DNA of 64,000 nucleotides from Bacteroidota bacterium (GTDB taxonomy: Bacteria > Bacteroidota > Bacteroidia > Chitinophagales > Chitinophagaceae), in the NCBI GenBank assembly GCA_023386235.1, contig JAEWKC010000047.1, forward strand, positions 1-64,000, given 5' to 3'. Position 1 is the stretch's first letter; each line of letters starts with the position of its first letter. Both the position numbers and the translations under genes were made by a program. Under the pieces are notes generated by a model. It ran no database searches. It was given only the letters and a program-made list of their open reading frames with translations, and had not been told where the DNA came from. Shown piece after piece: positions 18,407 to 27,747 of the stretch.

Positions 18407-18916
18407 GTGCAAAAAAATAATATAAGATTTTATACCATTATTGCTTTGCTGCTCGTAATTATTTTCCTCTTGATTTTTAATAAAAATGATAAGGAAAAGG
18501 ATCTTGCTGTTAAGCAAAATCAAACCGAAGCAGTTGAGACGCGAAGCCAAAAACAAATCAACGAGAAAGAAGAACTATCGGCAGACATAGATGCTTTGAC
18601 CGCTGAAAGTGTTGTGATTCCTTATATACAGGCGAACGGACATTTACCCGAATATTACATTACAAAAAAGGAAGCAAGAGAAAAAGGATGGATAGCAGCT
18701 GAAGGAAATCTCTGCAATGTGCTTCCCGGCAGAGCCATTGGAGGAGATGTGTTTTCAAATAGGGAAAAGAAATTGCCCGCGGAAAAAGGCAGAAAATGGT
18801 TTGAAGCAGATTTGAATTACAATTGTGGAAGAAGAAACGCAGACAGGGTAGTGTTCTCAAACGACGGACTCATCTATGTTACAGAAGATCATTATAAAAC
18901 ATTTGAACGAAAATAA
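18407..18916 (+). CDS. Barnase-family guanyl-specific ribonuclease, membrane-anchored or secreted
   Basis: The 169-residue protein starts at GTG 18407. It has an N-terminal hydrophobic segment (about 9-25) without a lipobox, a charged linker, and a C-terminal barnase domain. The domain contains GGDVFSNRE, WFEADLNYN and GRRNADR, and ends in DHYKTF. Glu133, Arg143, Arg147 and His162 fall where barnase has Glu73, Arg83, Arg87 and His102; the spacing of 14 and 15 residues between Glu, the second Arg and His is identical. It should therefore cut RNA. The barstar gene follows after 5 bp, a classic toxin-inhibitor arrangement. Confidence 0.9.
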   Translation: MQKNNIRFYTIIALLLVIIFLLIFNKNDKEKDLAVKQNQTEAVETRSQKQINEKEELSADIDALTAESVVIPYIQANGHLPEYYITKKEAREKGWIAAEGNLCNVLPGRAIGGDVFSNREKKLPAEKGRKWFEADLNYNCGRRNADRVVFSNDGLIYVTEDHYKTFERK

Positions 18917-18921
18917 ACGAA

Positions 18922-19200
18922 ATGCAACCAAACATTGTTTTTGATTTTGCAAGAATTGGCAACCTCAAAGATTTTTACACAATCGCCAGGGAGAAATTAG
19001 CATTGCCCGAATATTTCGGGAACAATCTGGATGCTTTATGGGATTGTATCACCGGAGATATTGCTTTGCCTGTAAGTGTTGAGTTTATTAATCTTTCACT
19101 TAATCAACTGGAAGTATTTGCAGATCTGATCGCCGTTTTTGAAGAGGCAGATGCAGTGCTGGAAGATAATTTTACTTTTAGTTATTCGCTGAGTTTGTAA
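18922..19200 (+). CDS. Barstar-family ribonuclease inhibitor
   Basis: The 92-residue cytosolic protein has the barstar core LPEYFGNNLDALWDCITG. Asp37, Trp40 and Asp41 sit where barstar uses Asp35, Trp38 and Asp39 to block the barnase active site. It should protect the producer against the adjacent ribonuclease. Its last 23 bp overlap the 3' end of the convergent acetyltransferase gene. Confidence 0.9.
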   Translation: MQPNIVFDFARIGNLKDFYTIAREKLALPEYFGNNLDALWDCITGDIALPVSVEFINLSLNQLEVFADLIAVFEEADAVLEDNFTFSYSLSL

Positions 19201-19768
19201 AGGTACTGTCTTCCAACTGTCTTATTACTTTGCAGGGATTTCCCGCTGCGAGTACATTATCCGGGATGTCTTTTGTGACAACACTTCCGGAGCCAATCAC
19301 AACGTTGTTGCCTATAGTAACACCGGGATTTACCACTACATTTCCTCCAATCCAAACATTGTTGCCGATAGTTATGGGTAAAGCGTATTCCAGATCCTGA
19401 TTTCTTGTTGCTGCATCTAATGGATGATTAGCTGTATAGAGCGCCACATTAGGACCAATATAAGCATTATTGCCAATAGTCACTTTTGCACAATCCAGCA
19501 CGGTGAGATTATAATTGGCGTAAAATTTTTCACCGATTACTGTATTCACTCCGTAATCAAATCTTATGGGCGGCTCAAAATAAAATTCGTTTCCATGCTT
19601 TCCAAGTAGCTCTTTTATCAATTCACTTCTTTCTTCTACGTTCAGAGGATCAAGATTGTTTATTTTGTGGATGATGGCTTTTGCATTTTGCCGCAAGGCA
19701 ACCAATTCGCTGTCTATGCCGTTGTACAATTTTCCGCTGAGCATTTTTTCTTTTTCTGAAAGCATCAT
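19178..19768 (-). CDS. Maltose/galactoside O-acetyltransferase-like hexapeptide protein
   Basis: The 196-residue protein has the Maa-type N-terminal helical region (EKEKMLSGKLYNGID) and a left-handed beta-helix of hexapeptide repeats. The conserved segments TANHPLDAATRN (catalytic histidine), IGNNVWIGGNVVVNPGVTIG and AAGNPCKVIR are present. It transfers acetyl from acetyl-CoA to a sugar; the natural substrate is unknown. It is convergent with, and overlaps by 23 bp, the barstar gene. Confidence 0.9.
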   Translation of the reverse strand: MMLSEKEKMLSGKLYNGIDSELVALRQNAKAIIHKINNLDPLNVEERSELIKELLGKHGNEFYFEPPIRFDYGVNTVIGEKFYANYNLTVLDCAKVTIGNNAYIGPNVALYTANHPLDAATRNQDLEYALPITIGNNVWIGGNVVVNPGVTIGNNVVIGSGSVVTKDIPDNVLAAGNPCKVIRQLEDSTFTNSANN

Positions 19769-19785
19769 GATTGAGTGTTGTAAAA

Positions 19786-20367
19786 TTAGTCTCTTTTGAT
19801 TTTATAAATAGGTACCGATCTTTGAAAACGTTGACCAGACACAGGTCTGTCATAAATTTTATATACAATATCCATGCCTTCAATTACTTTACCAAATGCT
19901 GCGTAGCCTTGTTTGTCAGGATTAGCCTCACCACCGTAATCGTAGGTAGCATCATCTTTAAGCAATATAAAAAACTCTGATCCGGCCGTGCCTGTATCTT
20001 GTCTTGCCAAAGATATAGTAGCCCGCTCATGAAGAATATTTGTAAGGTTTGTAGACTCGTGCTGTATTTGTAAGGTTTGTGCCTTGTCGCTGTTTTTTTC
20101 CCATATACCGCCTTGTATTAGTTCAGATTTAAAAGCGTCGGAAGATTGGTTTTCTCTGTTCAATACCCTGTAAAAGCTGGCATTGTCATACAATTTGTCG
20201 TCAACATAGCTTAAAAAAGCGGCGCAGGTTTTTGGCGCTTTATCAGGATATAATTCTACAAGAATATCTCCCACAGACGTTTGTATTTCTATTACGGGAT
20301 TGCCGGTACGATTATTTTTACAAGATACAATTGCCAGTAAAAAAAATAAGTACAAATATTTATTCAT
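19786..20367 (-). CDS. Cyclophilin-type peptidyl-prolyl isomerase lipoprotein
   Basis: The 193-residue protein starts at the ATG at 20365-20367, which gives a clean lipoprotein signal (lipobox VSC, Cys16). A longer frame adds seven residues before it and is less likely. The cyclophilin domain follows: TSVGDILVELYPDKAPKT, SFYRVL, ELIQGG, GTAGSEFFI and AAFGKVIEGMDIV. It should assist folding of exported proteins. Its start overlaps the 3' end of glgB by 8 bp, implying translational coupling. Confidence 0.85.
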   Translation of the reverse strand: MNKYLYLFFLLAIVSCKNNRTGNPVIEIQTSVGDILVELYPDKAPKTCAAFLSYVDDKLYDNASFYRVLNRENQSSDAFKSELIQGGIWEKNSDKAQTLQIQHESTNLTNILHERATISLARQDTGTAGSEFFILLKDDATYDYGGEANPDKQGYAAFGKVIEGMDIVYKIYDRPVSGQRFQRSVPIYKIKRD

Positions 20368-22336
20368 CGGGTAATATTTTTTTACCATTATGCTTTAATA
20401 TTACAGCGCCTAAAGGAGGCAGGTGCACTTCAATTGCACAAATATTTTCTTCAGTACTTAAGGGTTCTGTTTTTATTTGATTGTTGAATACATCGCCCGC
20501 TCCCCAAAAAGATTTATCGTCGCTGTTAAAGATTTCTTTCCAATGATTTTTGGCGTACGTTTCTATTTTCCAGTTCCAGCGGGGTACAGGTGTCATGTTT
20601 AAAACAATGAGCAGATCATCTTCTTCCACATTGCCTTTTCTTTTATAAACAATGACGGATTCTGCACGATGATTAAGATCTGTCCATTCAAACCCGTTCG
20701 TGTTGAATTGATTCACGTATAGCGCCGGTTCTTTTCTTAAAAGCGTATTGAGCTTTTTTACACATTCTTTCATGCCTATATGGCTTGGCCAGAACAATAG
20801 GTCCCATTGCAATTCTGTTTTGTAGTTCCACTCCTGCGTAGCGGCAAATTCATTGCCCATAAACAAAAGCTTGGCGCCGGGGTGTGTAAACATGTAGCTG
20901 TATAACAAACGCAGGTTGGCAAATTTTTGCCATTCGTCTCCTGCCATTTTATACAGCATGGGGCTTTTGCCATGTACTACTTCATCATGACTTAGGGGCA
21001 ATAGGAAGTTTTCGTTGTAGTAGTACATCATGCTAAATGTAAGATTGTCTTGTTCAAACTGTCTGAAATAAGGATCTTTTTTGAAATATTTCAACGTGTC
21101 GTGCATCCAGCCCATCATCCATTTCATACCAAAGCCCAGCCCGTCGGCGTGTGTAGGTTTGGTAATGCCCGGCCAGTCGGTGGCTTCTTCGGCTATCATT
21201 AATATATCGGGAAAGTCTCTGTATAATGTTTGATTAAGATCTTTGAGAAACTGAATGGCTTCAAGGTTTCCGTTGCCACCGAAGGCATTGCGCTCCCATT
21301 CACCTTCTTCTCTGCTATAGTCAAGTTTAAGAATAGAGCTTACCGCATCTACTCTTAATCCGTCAATATGAAAAACATCAAACCAGAAACGCGCGCTGCT
21401 GATGAGAAAAGATCTTACTTCATTGCGCGAATAATTGAATATGTAGGAGTTCCAGTCAGGATGATAGCCTTTGCGCATATCGGCATATTCATAAGTATGC
21501 TCGCCATCGAACATATATAACCCGTGCGCGTCGTAAGGAAAATGCGAAGGTACCCAGTCGAGTATAACACCTATTTTTTCTTTATGAAATTCGTCTATCA
21601 TTCTCATAAATCCTTGCGGGTCGCCAAAGCGGCTGGTAGGCGCAAAAAAACCTGTGCCCTGGTAGCCCCAGCTGCCATCGAAAGGATGTTCCATTACGGG
21701 CATGAACTCTACGTGTGTAAAGCCCATTTCTTTTACGTAGGGCACCAGTAGCTCTGTGATTTTATCGTAGCTGTGGTAAGATTCTTCGTTGTATTTATCT
21801 GGTCGCGCCCAGCTGGCCATGTGTACTTCGTAAATAGATACGGGGGCTTCAAGACTGTTGTATTTTTCGCGTTTTTTCATCCAGCCTTTATCTTTCCATT
21901 TGTAATTTAAATCCCATACAATGGAGGCTGTAAGCGGTCGTTTTTCCCAATAATTGGCAAATGGGTCGCCTTTGTCTCTATTGCGGCCATCCGCGCCGAT
22001 GATGTAATATTTATAGACTTCTCCTTTTTTAAGATGCGGTATAAAGCCTTCCCAAATGCCCGATCCGTCTTTACGTACATATAATTGATGCGCGTCATTA
22101 TCCCAATCGTTAAAGTTTCCTTTAACCGCTACCATTTGCGCATTGGGCGCCCATACCGAAAAATAAGTACCTTCTGTATTCAGCACTTTTATTTGCCGGC
22201 TTCCAAATATCTTGTACAGGCTGTAATGCGTACCGTTTTGGAAGTTGCTTATATCTTCATCGGTAATTACAGAATAGTTCCATACCGGTTTGGAAGAATC
22301 AACAAAAAAAATTTCTTCATATAAATTGGAGGGCAT
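20360..22336 (-). CDS. glgB: 1,4-alpha-glucan branching enzyme (GH13)
   Basis: The 658-residue enzyme forms alpha-1,6 branches in glycogen. A CBM48-type beta-sandwich lies at about 60-145, then a GH13 barrel with DWVPSHFPYDAHGL, GLRVDAVSSIL (nucleophile Asp near 331), MIAEEATDWP (acid/base Glu near 383) and LSHDEVVHG (near 447). A C-terminal all-beta domain ends the protein. Length fits the short bacterial form. No other glycogen gene is adjacent; it is coupled to the cyclophilin lipoprotein. Confidence 0.93.
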   Translation of the reverse strand: MPSNLYEEIFFVDSSKPVWNYSVITDEDISNFQNGTHYSLYKIFGSRQIKVLNTEGTYFSVWAPNAQMVAVKGNFNDWDNDAHQLYVRKDGSGIWEGFIPHLKKGEVYKYYIIGADGRNRDKGDPFANYWEKRPLTASIVWDLNYKWKDKGWMKKREKYNSLEAPVSIYEVHMASWARPDKYNEESYHSYDKITELLVPYVKEMGFTHVEFMPVMEHPFDGSWGYQGTGFFAPTSRFGDPQGFMRMIDEFHKEKIGVILDWVPSHFPYDAHGLYMFDGEHTYEYADMRKGYHPDWNSYIFNYSRNEVRSFLISSARFWFDVFHIDGLRVDAVSSILKLDYSREEGEWERNAFGGNGNLEAIQFLKDLNQTLYRDFPDILMIAEEATDWPGITKPTHADGLGFGMKWMMGWMHDTLKYFKKDPYFRQFEQDNLTFSMMYYYNENFLLPLSHDEVVHGKSPMLYKMAGDEWQKFANLRLLYSYMFTHPGAKLLFMGNEFAATQEWNYKTELQWDLLFWPSHIGMKECVKKLNTLLRKEPALYVNQFNTNGFEWTDLNHRAESVIVYKRKGNVEEDDLLIVLNMTPVPRWNWKIETYAKNHWKEIFNSDDKSFWGAGDVFNNQIKTEPLSTEENICAIEVHLPPLGAVILKHNGKKILPDE

Positions 22337-22477
22337 TGTGTGGTGTTTTTATTAGATTATAAATTTACTTCTTAAAAGCCTTATTTCAAAATAAAGAATG
22401 TAAATTTTTTGTTGCAAATAGCTGCACGTGCCGGTTGTATAAAGGTTGCGTACTAAGAAATATCGAAACTATACGAC

Positions 22478-23809
22478 TTAGTCTTTTAAACCATCCGCCA
22501 ATTTCAGCCTGGCTTTTTTGTTTTTTATTCTTGCCTCTTTCAGCTTGTTGAGTACTTTGCTGGCTTTACTTCTTCGTATAGCCGCGAAAGCATGATAATC
22601 TTTCACTTCTATTATGCCCACATCTTCTTTTTTAAGTTCGCCTTGTTGTATTAAAAAACCTACAATATCTACCTTGTTTATTTTGTCTTTTTTACCCAGC
22701 GGGAGATATACGGTTACCCAGTCTGTTTTGTCGGGCAAATTATTTGCAGCAGGAATGGTTATTTGAGGTGTTTCTGTAGGAAGATAATCGGGCAATGATT
22801 CTTCGGGACCCAATAGCAGTATGGCAGAACCGGTTGCATCCATACGTGCGGTGCGTCCGTTGCGATGCGTGAAAACAGCCTCGTTGGCAGGCAAATGATA
22901 ATGCACAATGTAGCGAATATTAGTAATGTCAAGGCCCCTGGATGCAAGGTCTGTGGTAACCAGAAAATTTACGCTGCCATTTCTGAACTTGGCAAGCGCG
23001 GTGTCTCTTTCGTTCTGTTCCATAGAGCCATGATAATAAACACACGCGATACCTTTTTCTTTTAGCAACGCCTGCACACGTTCTACGGCATCTCGGTGAT
23101 TGCAAAAGATAATAGTAAGCTTGCTGCTAATAAAGCAAAGCAGGTTGAACAGTGTTTGTATCTTATCATTATCATCTGAGCGAAGATATTGTACCAATAA
23201 TTTATGCTGGTCTTCCTCTTTGGTAAAATAATCTAGTTTTACAACATTTTCTAACCTGATGAATGCCGGTATTTCTATAGAATCTGTAGCTGATATCAAC
23301 ATTGTTTTTTGAATATTTTTTAATGATTCTGCTATCAGCTTTACTTCTTCTGTAAAGCCAAATTCCAAAGTTTTATCAAACTCATCAAGAAACAACATGG
23401 TGATATTGTCTACCTGTATATTACCGCGACGTATATGATCTGCCAGTCTTCCGGGTGTGCCTACAATAACAGCAGGAGCGTCTAATAAACTGTTTTCTTC
23501 AATTTCTCTTTTGTGGCCACCGTAGCAGCAGGTAATTTTATACCCGCTTTTCATTTGCTTAAAAACTGCTTCTATCTGTAAAGCCAACTCTCGCGAAGGT
23601 GTGATGATCAACGCTTGTGTGTGCAGTATTTTATGTGTAAGCTTTTGCAATAAAGGAAGCAAAAATGCCAATGTTTTTCCTGAGCCTGTATTGGAAAGTA
23701 ATATCAAAGAATCGTGATCCTGAAAGGCTTCTATGCTTTTTTGCTGCATTTCATTCAGGGTTTTAATGTTCATGTGTGCAAGGTAGTTGCTTATATCTTT
23801 GTGGCTCAT
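22478..23809 (-). CDS. DEAD-box RNA helicase, DbpA-like
   Basis: The 443-residue protein has a Q motif, Walker A SNTGSGKT (about 39-46), PSRELALQ, TPGRL, a DEFD box instead of the usual DEAD, SATD, and helicase C motifs TTDLASRGLD and HRNGRTAR. The C-terminal about 75 residues (VTVYLPLGKKDKINKVD onward) match the DbpA RNA-binding domain, which targets 23S rRNA during ribosome assembly. It starts 10 bp after the stop of the upstream acyltransferase on the same strand. Confidence 0.88.
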   Translation of the reverse strand: MSHKDISNYLAHMNIKTLNEMQQKSIEAFQDHDSLILLSNTGSGKTLAFLLPLLQKLTHKILHTQALIITPSRELALQIEAVFKQMKSGYKITCCYGGHKREIEENSLLDAPAVIVGTPGRLADHIRRGNIQVDNITMLFLDEFDKTLEFGFTEEVKLIAESLKNIQKTMLISATDSIEIPAFIRLENVVKLDYFTKEEDQHKLLVQYLRSDDNDKIQTLFNLLCFISSKLTIIFCNHRDAVERVQALLKEKGIACVYYHGSMEQNERDTALAKFRNGSVNFLVTTDLASRGLDITNIRYIVHYHLPANEAVFTHRNGRTARMDATGSAILLLGPEESLPDYLPTETPQITIPAANNLPDKTDWVTVYLPLGKKDKINKVDIVGFLIQQGELKKEDVGIIEVKDYHAFAAIRRSKASKVLNKLKEARIKNKKARLKLADGLKD

Positions 23810-23819
23810 TAGTGTTGTG

Positions 23820-24953
23820 TTATTTGGAATACTTATGTTTCATACGCAGGAAGTAATTTTCGAAATATTTTTTTGATAAATGCGCTACTAAAATTACACC
23901 CGCAGCCGCTAAGGTATAGAAAAGTAACGAACCCCATAAAAGTGACATGCCTGCAAGCATATTCTTCAGGAAAAGAATAATGGCGAATATGATAAAAAGA
24001 TGGTACATATAAATACCGTAAGAAATATCTCCGAGGTACTCAAGAGGTTTACCTTTTAACTTAATAATATTGTGTTCTATCATAGAAACGCCCATAATAA
24101 GATAAATGAACAGCAGGTTCAAGCCGAAGGAAACGAAAGGGTGATTGTAGATTTTTTCCCAATTTTGTAATGGAATATTTTTATAAAACATAAGAAAAAA
24201 GATGAGTATGCCATATAATGCTATTTGAACCGGTTTGCGGTATACTTTCAGTTGGTTGATATCTTTTGCTCTGTTATAAATAAACCAGGCACCGAAGGCG
24301 CCTATGGACATAGATTCAAAACGAAACATGTGCAGCAGATAACGGTACACATCACTTCCTGAAGGATAGTAGTAATCTATAAAAAGTAAAGTATATTTTA
24401 AAGCTATAATAAAGCAAATTACAGCCAGCAGATTTTTTTTCAACCATTTAAACACGGGTGCCCATAGCAGGTAAAATACTTCTTCCACGCCAATTGACCA
24501 TAACGGTTCTAAAATAGAACTGCCATAATAAAACGTGACCAGCCCGGGTAAGAAAAATAAGAAATAATACCAGGTTTCTTTAAGCGTGTAGGGTATTGGA
24601 TAATCATAATTGATGATTTGCAGAAATGCAGGAATAGCAACGGTTCCAAGCAAAACCACCAGAAAGTATAACGGCCATATCCTTAAAATTCTTCTTGCAT
24701 AAAAATTGCGGATGCTTACAGTTTTTGTTCTATAATTTTCTTTTAGCAATAGGTAGGTAATGAGAAATCCGCTAAGCACAAAAAAGAAAACCACGGCATG
24801 TGTACCGTTTCTAAACAGACTGAACCACTCCAGGTTGGGCAGATCATTTTTGCGTCTGATAGTTTCAGTATGGTGCATAACTACAAGAAAAGCGGCGATA
24901 AATCTTAAGCCGCTCAGTCCTTCAAAATAGGATATGTTTTTGTAGTTAGCCAT
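23820..24953 (-). CDS. Acyltransferase-3 family membrane protein
   Basis: The 377-residue inner-membrane protein has the hallmark GLSGLRFIAAFLVVMHHTE with the catalytic histidine, then FFFVLSGFLITYLL and about ten hydrophobic helices. It differs clearly from the acyltransferase at 6896. It would acylate an extracytoplasmic glycan; the substrate is unknown. It is part of a minus-strand run (mqnA, 170-residue membrane protein, this gene, helicase) with gaps of 10 bp or less. Confidence 0.85.
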   Translation of the reverse strand: MANYKNISYFEGLSGLRFIAAFLVVMHHTETIRRKNDLPNLEWFSLFRNGTHAVVFFFVLSGFLITYLLLKENYRTKTVSIRNFYARRILRIWPLYFLVVLLGTVAIPAFLQIINYDYPIPYTLKETWYYFLFFLPGLVTFYYGSSILEPLWSIGVEEVFYLLWAPVFKWLKKNLLAVICFIIALKYTLLFIDYYYPSGSDVYRYLLHMFRFESMSIGAFGAWFIYNRAKDINQLKVYRKPVQIALYGILIFFLMFYKNIPLQNWEKIYNHPFVSFGLNLLFIYLIMGVSMIEHNIIKLKGKPLEYLGDISYGIYMYHLFIIFAIILFLKNMLAGMSLLWGSLLFYTLAAAGVILVAHLSKKYFENYFLRMKHKYSK

Positions 24954-24961
24954 ATAAATAA

Positions 24962-25474
24962 TTACCTCGTAAAATAATCTTTGTATTTTTTTACAAGGCT
25001 AAAGCTGATAAGTACATGTATGATAAGAATGGCAGCATACAGGCACATGCCTGCAAACATTATTTTCATTGCCTGCAGCATTAAATCTTTTGAAGGCATT
25101 GTAACATTTTCTATAGAGGGCAGCTGATTATAATAAATATCGAACTGCTCTATAAATGTGGGAGAATTACTAAATACCTGGTAAGCGCTAAAAAGTATCT
25201 GAAAGCTTATAAACAAAGAAATAATTCCATTGATGTTGATGAGCGCTTTTGAACCGCCTTTTGAAGGTAGTTTTTTACGAACAGTAACCTGGTTAAATTT
25301 AAAAGATACAAAGCTGTAAATGATGGTGCAGGCTATTACAAACATACTGATGAGCAACACCGGGTTTGCAAACGCCGTAAATATAAAAGGCAGCATCATA
25401 AAAACAATAATGCAGGAAACTATAAAAAGTATATAGCTGAGTATATTGTAAATTTTCTCTGTATTCGTTATCAT
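24962..25474 (-). CDS. Hypothetical four-helix membrane protein
   Basis: The 170-residue protein has about four hydrophobic helices (roughly 12-32, 36-56, 85-105 and 135-160). I do not recognise a family. Its start overlaps the stop of mqnA by 4 bp, and it ends 8 bp before the acyltransferase gene, so it belongs to the same operon. No catalytic motif is visible. Confidence 0.7.
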   Translation of the reverse strand: MITNTEKIYNILSYILFIVSCIIVFMMLPFIFTAFANPVLLISMFVIACTIIYSFVSFKFNQVTVRKKLPSKGGSKALININGIISLFISFQILFSAYQVFSNSPTFIEQFDIYYNQLPSIENVTMPSKDLMLQAMKIMFAGMCLYAAILIIHVLISFSLVKKYKDYFTR

Positions 25475-26223
25475 AATTCTTTCATCAGTTTTAAGAACAA
25501 ATCAAGCGCTTGTTTTTTATCGTCGGTAATTTCGTAGCTGATATCTTCTTCAAAATATTTTTTCAGATTGTAGTATTCATAAGGGTTTTCGGCTACTACA
25601 GCATCAATGTTATCAAGACCGGTTTTGTTGGCTTCATTAAAGTCTTGAATAAAGGCTTGCGGCAAAGGCTTATTGGCTATCCAGGCAGCCATCATAAATG
25701 GCAGACCGGTAAAACGGGTCCATTCTTCGGCTAAATCATAAACAAATTTTTGTGTAGGTACAGCTTGCTTTTGCTCAAATACTCTGTCGCCAATGATCAG
25801 TCCTGCGGTTGTGCCTTCAATCTTCGAGATGTAATTTTCATCGGCGTCTTCAAACGTTACTTCTTTTTTCCAAAAGTTTTTGAATAGAATTTTACATAAG
25901 TTTACGGAAGAAAAACTTTGGTAATCCAGCATTACTTTTTCAATTTCTTCTACCGGCACATCGCTGAACAAAGATACGGTTTCTACTCTGCCAACAGAGC
26001 CGATGCAATAGTCTGAAACTATTTGCCAGTGTGGTATTTGTGGAATAAATGCTACCGGTATCAGACCCATGTCTACTTCGTTGTTTACAAGCATTTTTCC
26101 TATTTTTCTGGGATAGTCTTCCGTCAGTATTATTTGCGACAGCAGGTTGGGCGACCTTTTGATTCCGTAAAGCAATGGCTTGGTATTTAAATAACTTACA
26201 GCTGCTACTCTTATCTTATCCAA
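25471..26223 (-). CDS. mqnA: Chorismate dehydratase, futalosine menaquinone pathway
   Basis: The 250-residue cytosolic protein shows the MqnA pattern: RVAAVSYLNTKPLLYGI near the start, VDMGLIPVAFIP, YCIGSVGRVETVSLFS, LDYQSFSSVNL, and FTGLPFMMAAW. MqnA removes water from chorismate to give 3-[(1-carboxyvinyl)oxy]benzoate, the first step of menaquinone synthesis by the futalosine route. The start is a TTG (26221-26223); no upstream ATG fits the family N-terminus. It is divergent from purB across a 78-bp gap. Confidence 0.92.
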   Translation of the reverse strand: MDKIRVAAVSYLNTKPLLYGIKRSPNLLSQIILTEDYPRKIGKMLVNNEVDMGLIPVAFIPQIPHWQIVSDYCIGSVGRVETVSLFSDVPVEEIEKVMLDYQSFSSVNLCKILFKNFWKKEVTFEDADENYISKIEGTTAGLIIGDRVFEQKQAVPTQKFVYDLAEEWTRFTGLPFMMAAWIANKPLPQAFIQDFNEANKTGLDNIDAVVAENPYEYYNLKKYFEEDISYEITDDKKQALDLFLKLMKEL

Positions 26224-26230
26224 AATAAAT

Positions 26231-26248
26231 TAAATTTGCGCAAAAATA
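26231..26248. promoter_or_regulatory. Overlapping divergent -7 boxes for purB and mqnA
   Basis: TAAATTTG on the plus strand (26231-26238, toward purB) and TATTTTTG on the minus strand (26248-26241, toward mqnA) both fit TAnnTTTG and are only 2 bp apart. The predicted transcription starts cross each other, so the two promoters may exclude one another. Confidence 0.5.
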
Positions 26249-26301
26249 AACAATAATCGGCAATTGAAAGGGATAAGTATCCTGCATTAAATAAATACAT
26301 C

Positions 26302-27648
26302 ATGGAATTAAATACATTAACAGCCATTTCTCCGGTAGACGGAAGATACAGAAAACAGGTAGCACAGTTAGATGAATATTTTTCTGAATACGCGCTTATT
26401 AAATATCGTGTTTGGGTAGAAGTAGAGTATTTTATTTTCCTAGCCGATAAAAAAATATTCAAGCTTTCCGCATCAGTAAAGAACGGACTTAAAAAATTGC
26501 CGGAATTGTTTTCTTTGGAAGATGCGCAACGTATAAAGCAAATTGAATCTGTAACTAATCATGATGTAAAGGCCGTTGAATATTTCTTAAAGGAAGAGCT
26601 GGAAAAATTAGGCGCATCCGAAATAAAAGAATGGGTGCACTTTGGGCTTACTTCTCAGGATGTAAACAATACAGCCGTGCCGCTTAGCTGGAAGCACTGC
26701 ATGGAACTGGAATATCTGCCCTCGATAATCAATCTGCAAAATGAACTGTTAGAAAAAGCAAGAGCGTGGAAAGCGGTACCTATGCTGGCTAAAACACATG
26801 GGCAACCCGCATCTCCCACCATATTGGGAAAAGAAATTATGGTATTTGTAGAAAGGCTGGAAAATCAGGTACAGCTTTTATCCTATATTCCTAACGCGGC
26901 TAAGTTCGGTGGCGCTACAGGAAATTTTAATGCGCACCAGGTAACCTTTCCGGAGAAAGACTGGATAAAGCTGGGAAACGAATTTGTAGAGAACAGGCTG
27001 GGCTTGCAGCGTATGCAGTTTACAACGCAAATAGAACATTACGATAATTTCGCGGCTTACTTCGATGCTATCAGACGCATTAATAATATTCTGATTGATT
27101 TTTGCAGAGATGTATGGACCTACGTGTCTATGGAATATTTCAAGCAAAAAACAAAAAAAGGTGAAGTAGGCTCTTCTGCCATGCCGCATAAGGTAAATCC
27201 TATAGATTTTGAAAATGCCGAGGGCAACTTAGGTATTGCCAATTCTCTTCTTGAACATCTTTCCAATAAGTTGCCTATAAGTCGCCTGCAAAGAGATCTT
27301 ACAGACTCTACAGTGCTGAGGAATATTGGCGTTCCCGTAGCGCATACAATGATAGCTGTACGCTCCATTGAAAAAGGACTGAATAAATTATTGCTAAATG
27401 AAGCCAGGCTAAATGAAGATTTAGAAAACAATTGGGCTGTGGTGGCCGAAGCCATTCAAACAATTCTCCGAAGAGAGAATTATCCTAATCCTTACGAAGC
27501 GTTGAAAGAACTTACCAGGGGAAAAACCATTGTTACCAAAAAAGATATACATGATTTTGTGGCTGCATTAAAAGTATCCGCCGCTATTAAAAAAGAGCTG
27601 AAAGGCATAACACCACAGAATTATACAGGCATTAACCCTGCATATTAA
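26302..27648 (+). CDS. purB: Adenylosuccinate lyase
   Basis: The 448-residue cytosolic enzyme cleaves SAICAR and adenylosuccinate in purine synthesis. It has the superfamily signature GSSAMPHKVNPIDFENAEGN, TSQDVNNTA and KTHGQPASPT, and SPVDGRYRKQ at its start. It matches the E. coli PurB type in length. It is monocistronic, with mqnA divergent and the regulator gene downstream on the same strand after 90 bp. Confidence 0.95.
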   Translation: MELNTLTAISPVDGRYRKQVAQLDEYFSEYALIKYRVWVEVEYFIFLADKKIFKLSASVKNGLKKLPELFSLEDAQRIKQIESVTNHDVKAVEYFLKEELEKLGASEIKEWVHFGLTSQDVNNTAVPLSWKHCMELEYLPSIINLQNELLEKARAWKAVPMLAKTHGQPASPTILGKEIMVFVERLENQVQLLSYIPNAAKFGGATGNFNAHQVTFPEKDWIKLGNEFVENRLGLQRMQFTTQIEHYDNFAAYFDAIRRINNILIDFCRDVWTYVSMEYFKQKTKKGEVGSSAMPHKVNPIDFENAEGNLGIANSLLEHLSNKLPISRLQRDLTDSTVLRNIGVPVAHTMIAVRSIEKGLNKLLLNEARLNEDLENNWAVVAEAIQTILRRENYPNPYEALKELTRGKTIVTKKDIHDFVAALKVSAAIKKELKGITPQNYTGINPAY

Positions 27649-27698
27649 TTAGTCTTATGGTAAGAATTGAATAAAAAATAGTTTGTTTATACAAATAA

Positions 27699-27728
27699 TT
27701 GATTTAATATTATAATCCAATAAATTTG
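27699..27728 (+). promoter_or_regulatory. Promoter of the LacI-family gene
   Basis: TTG at 27699-27701, a 19-nt spacer, and TAAATTTG at 27721-27728 make a good Bacteroidota promoter, 19 bp before the ATG at 27748. The downstream bases read TTAAAGCAAATT, which lacks the CG centre of the five PUL operators. Confidence 0.6.
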
Positions 27729-27747
27729 TTAAAGCAAATTGTTAAGA

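Noticed and set aside
27729..27747. Autoregulatory operator before the LacI gene
   Set aside because: TTAAAGCAAATT follows the -7 box at the right place but lacks the CG centre found in all five other sites; not strong enough to claim.
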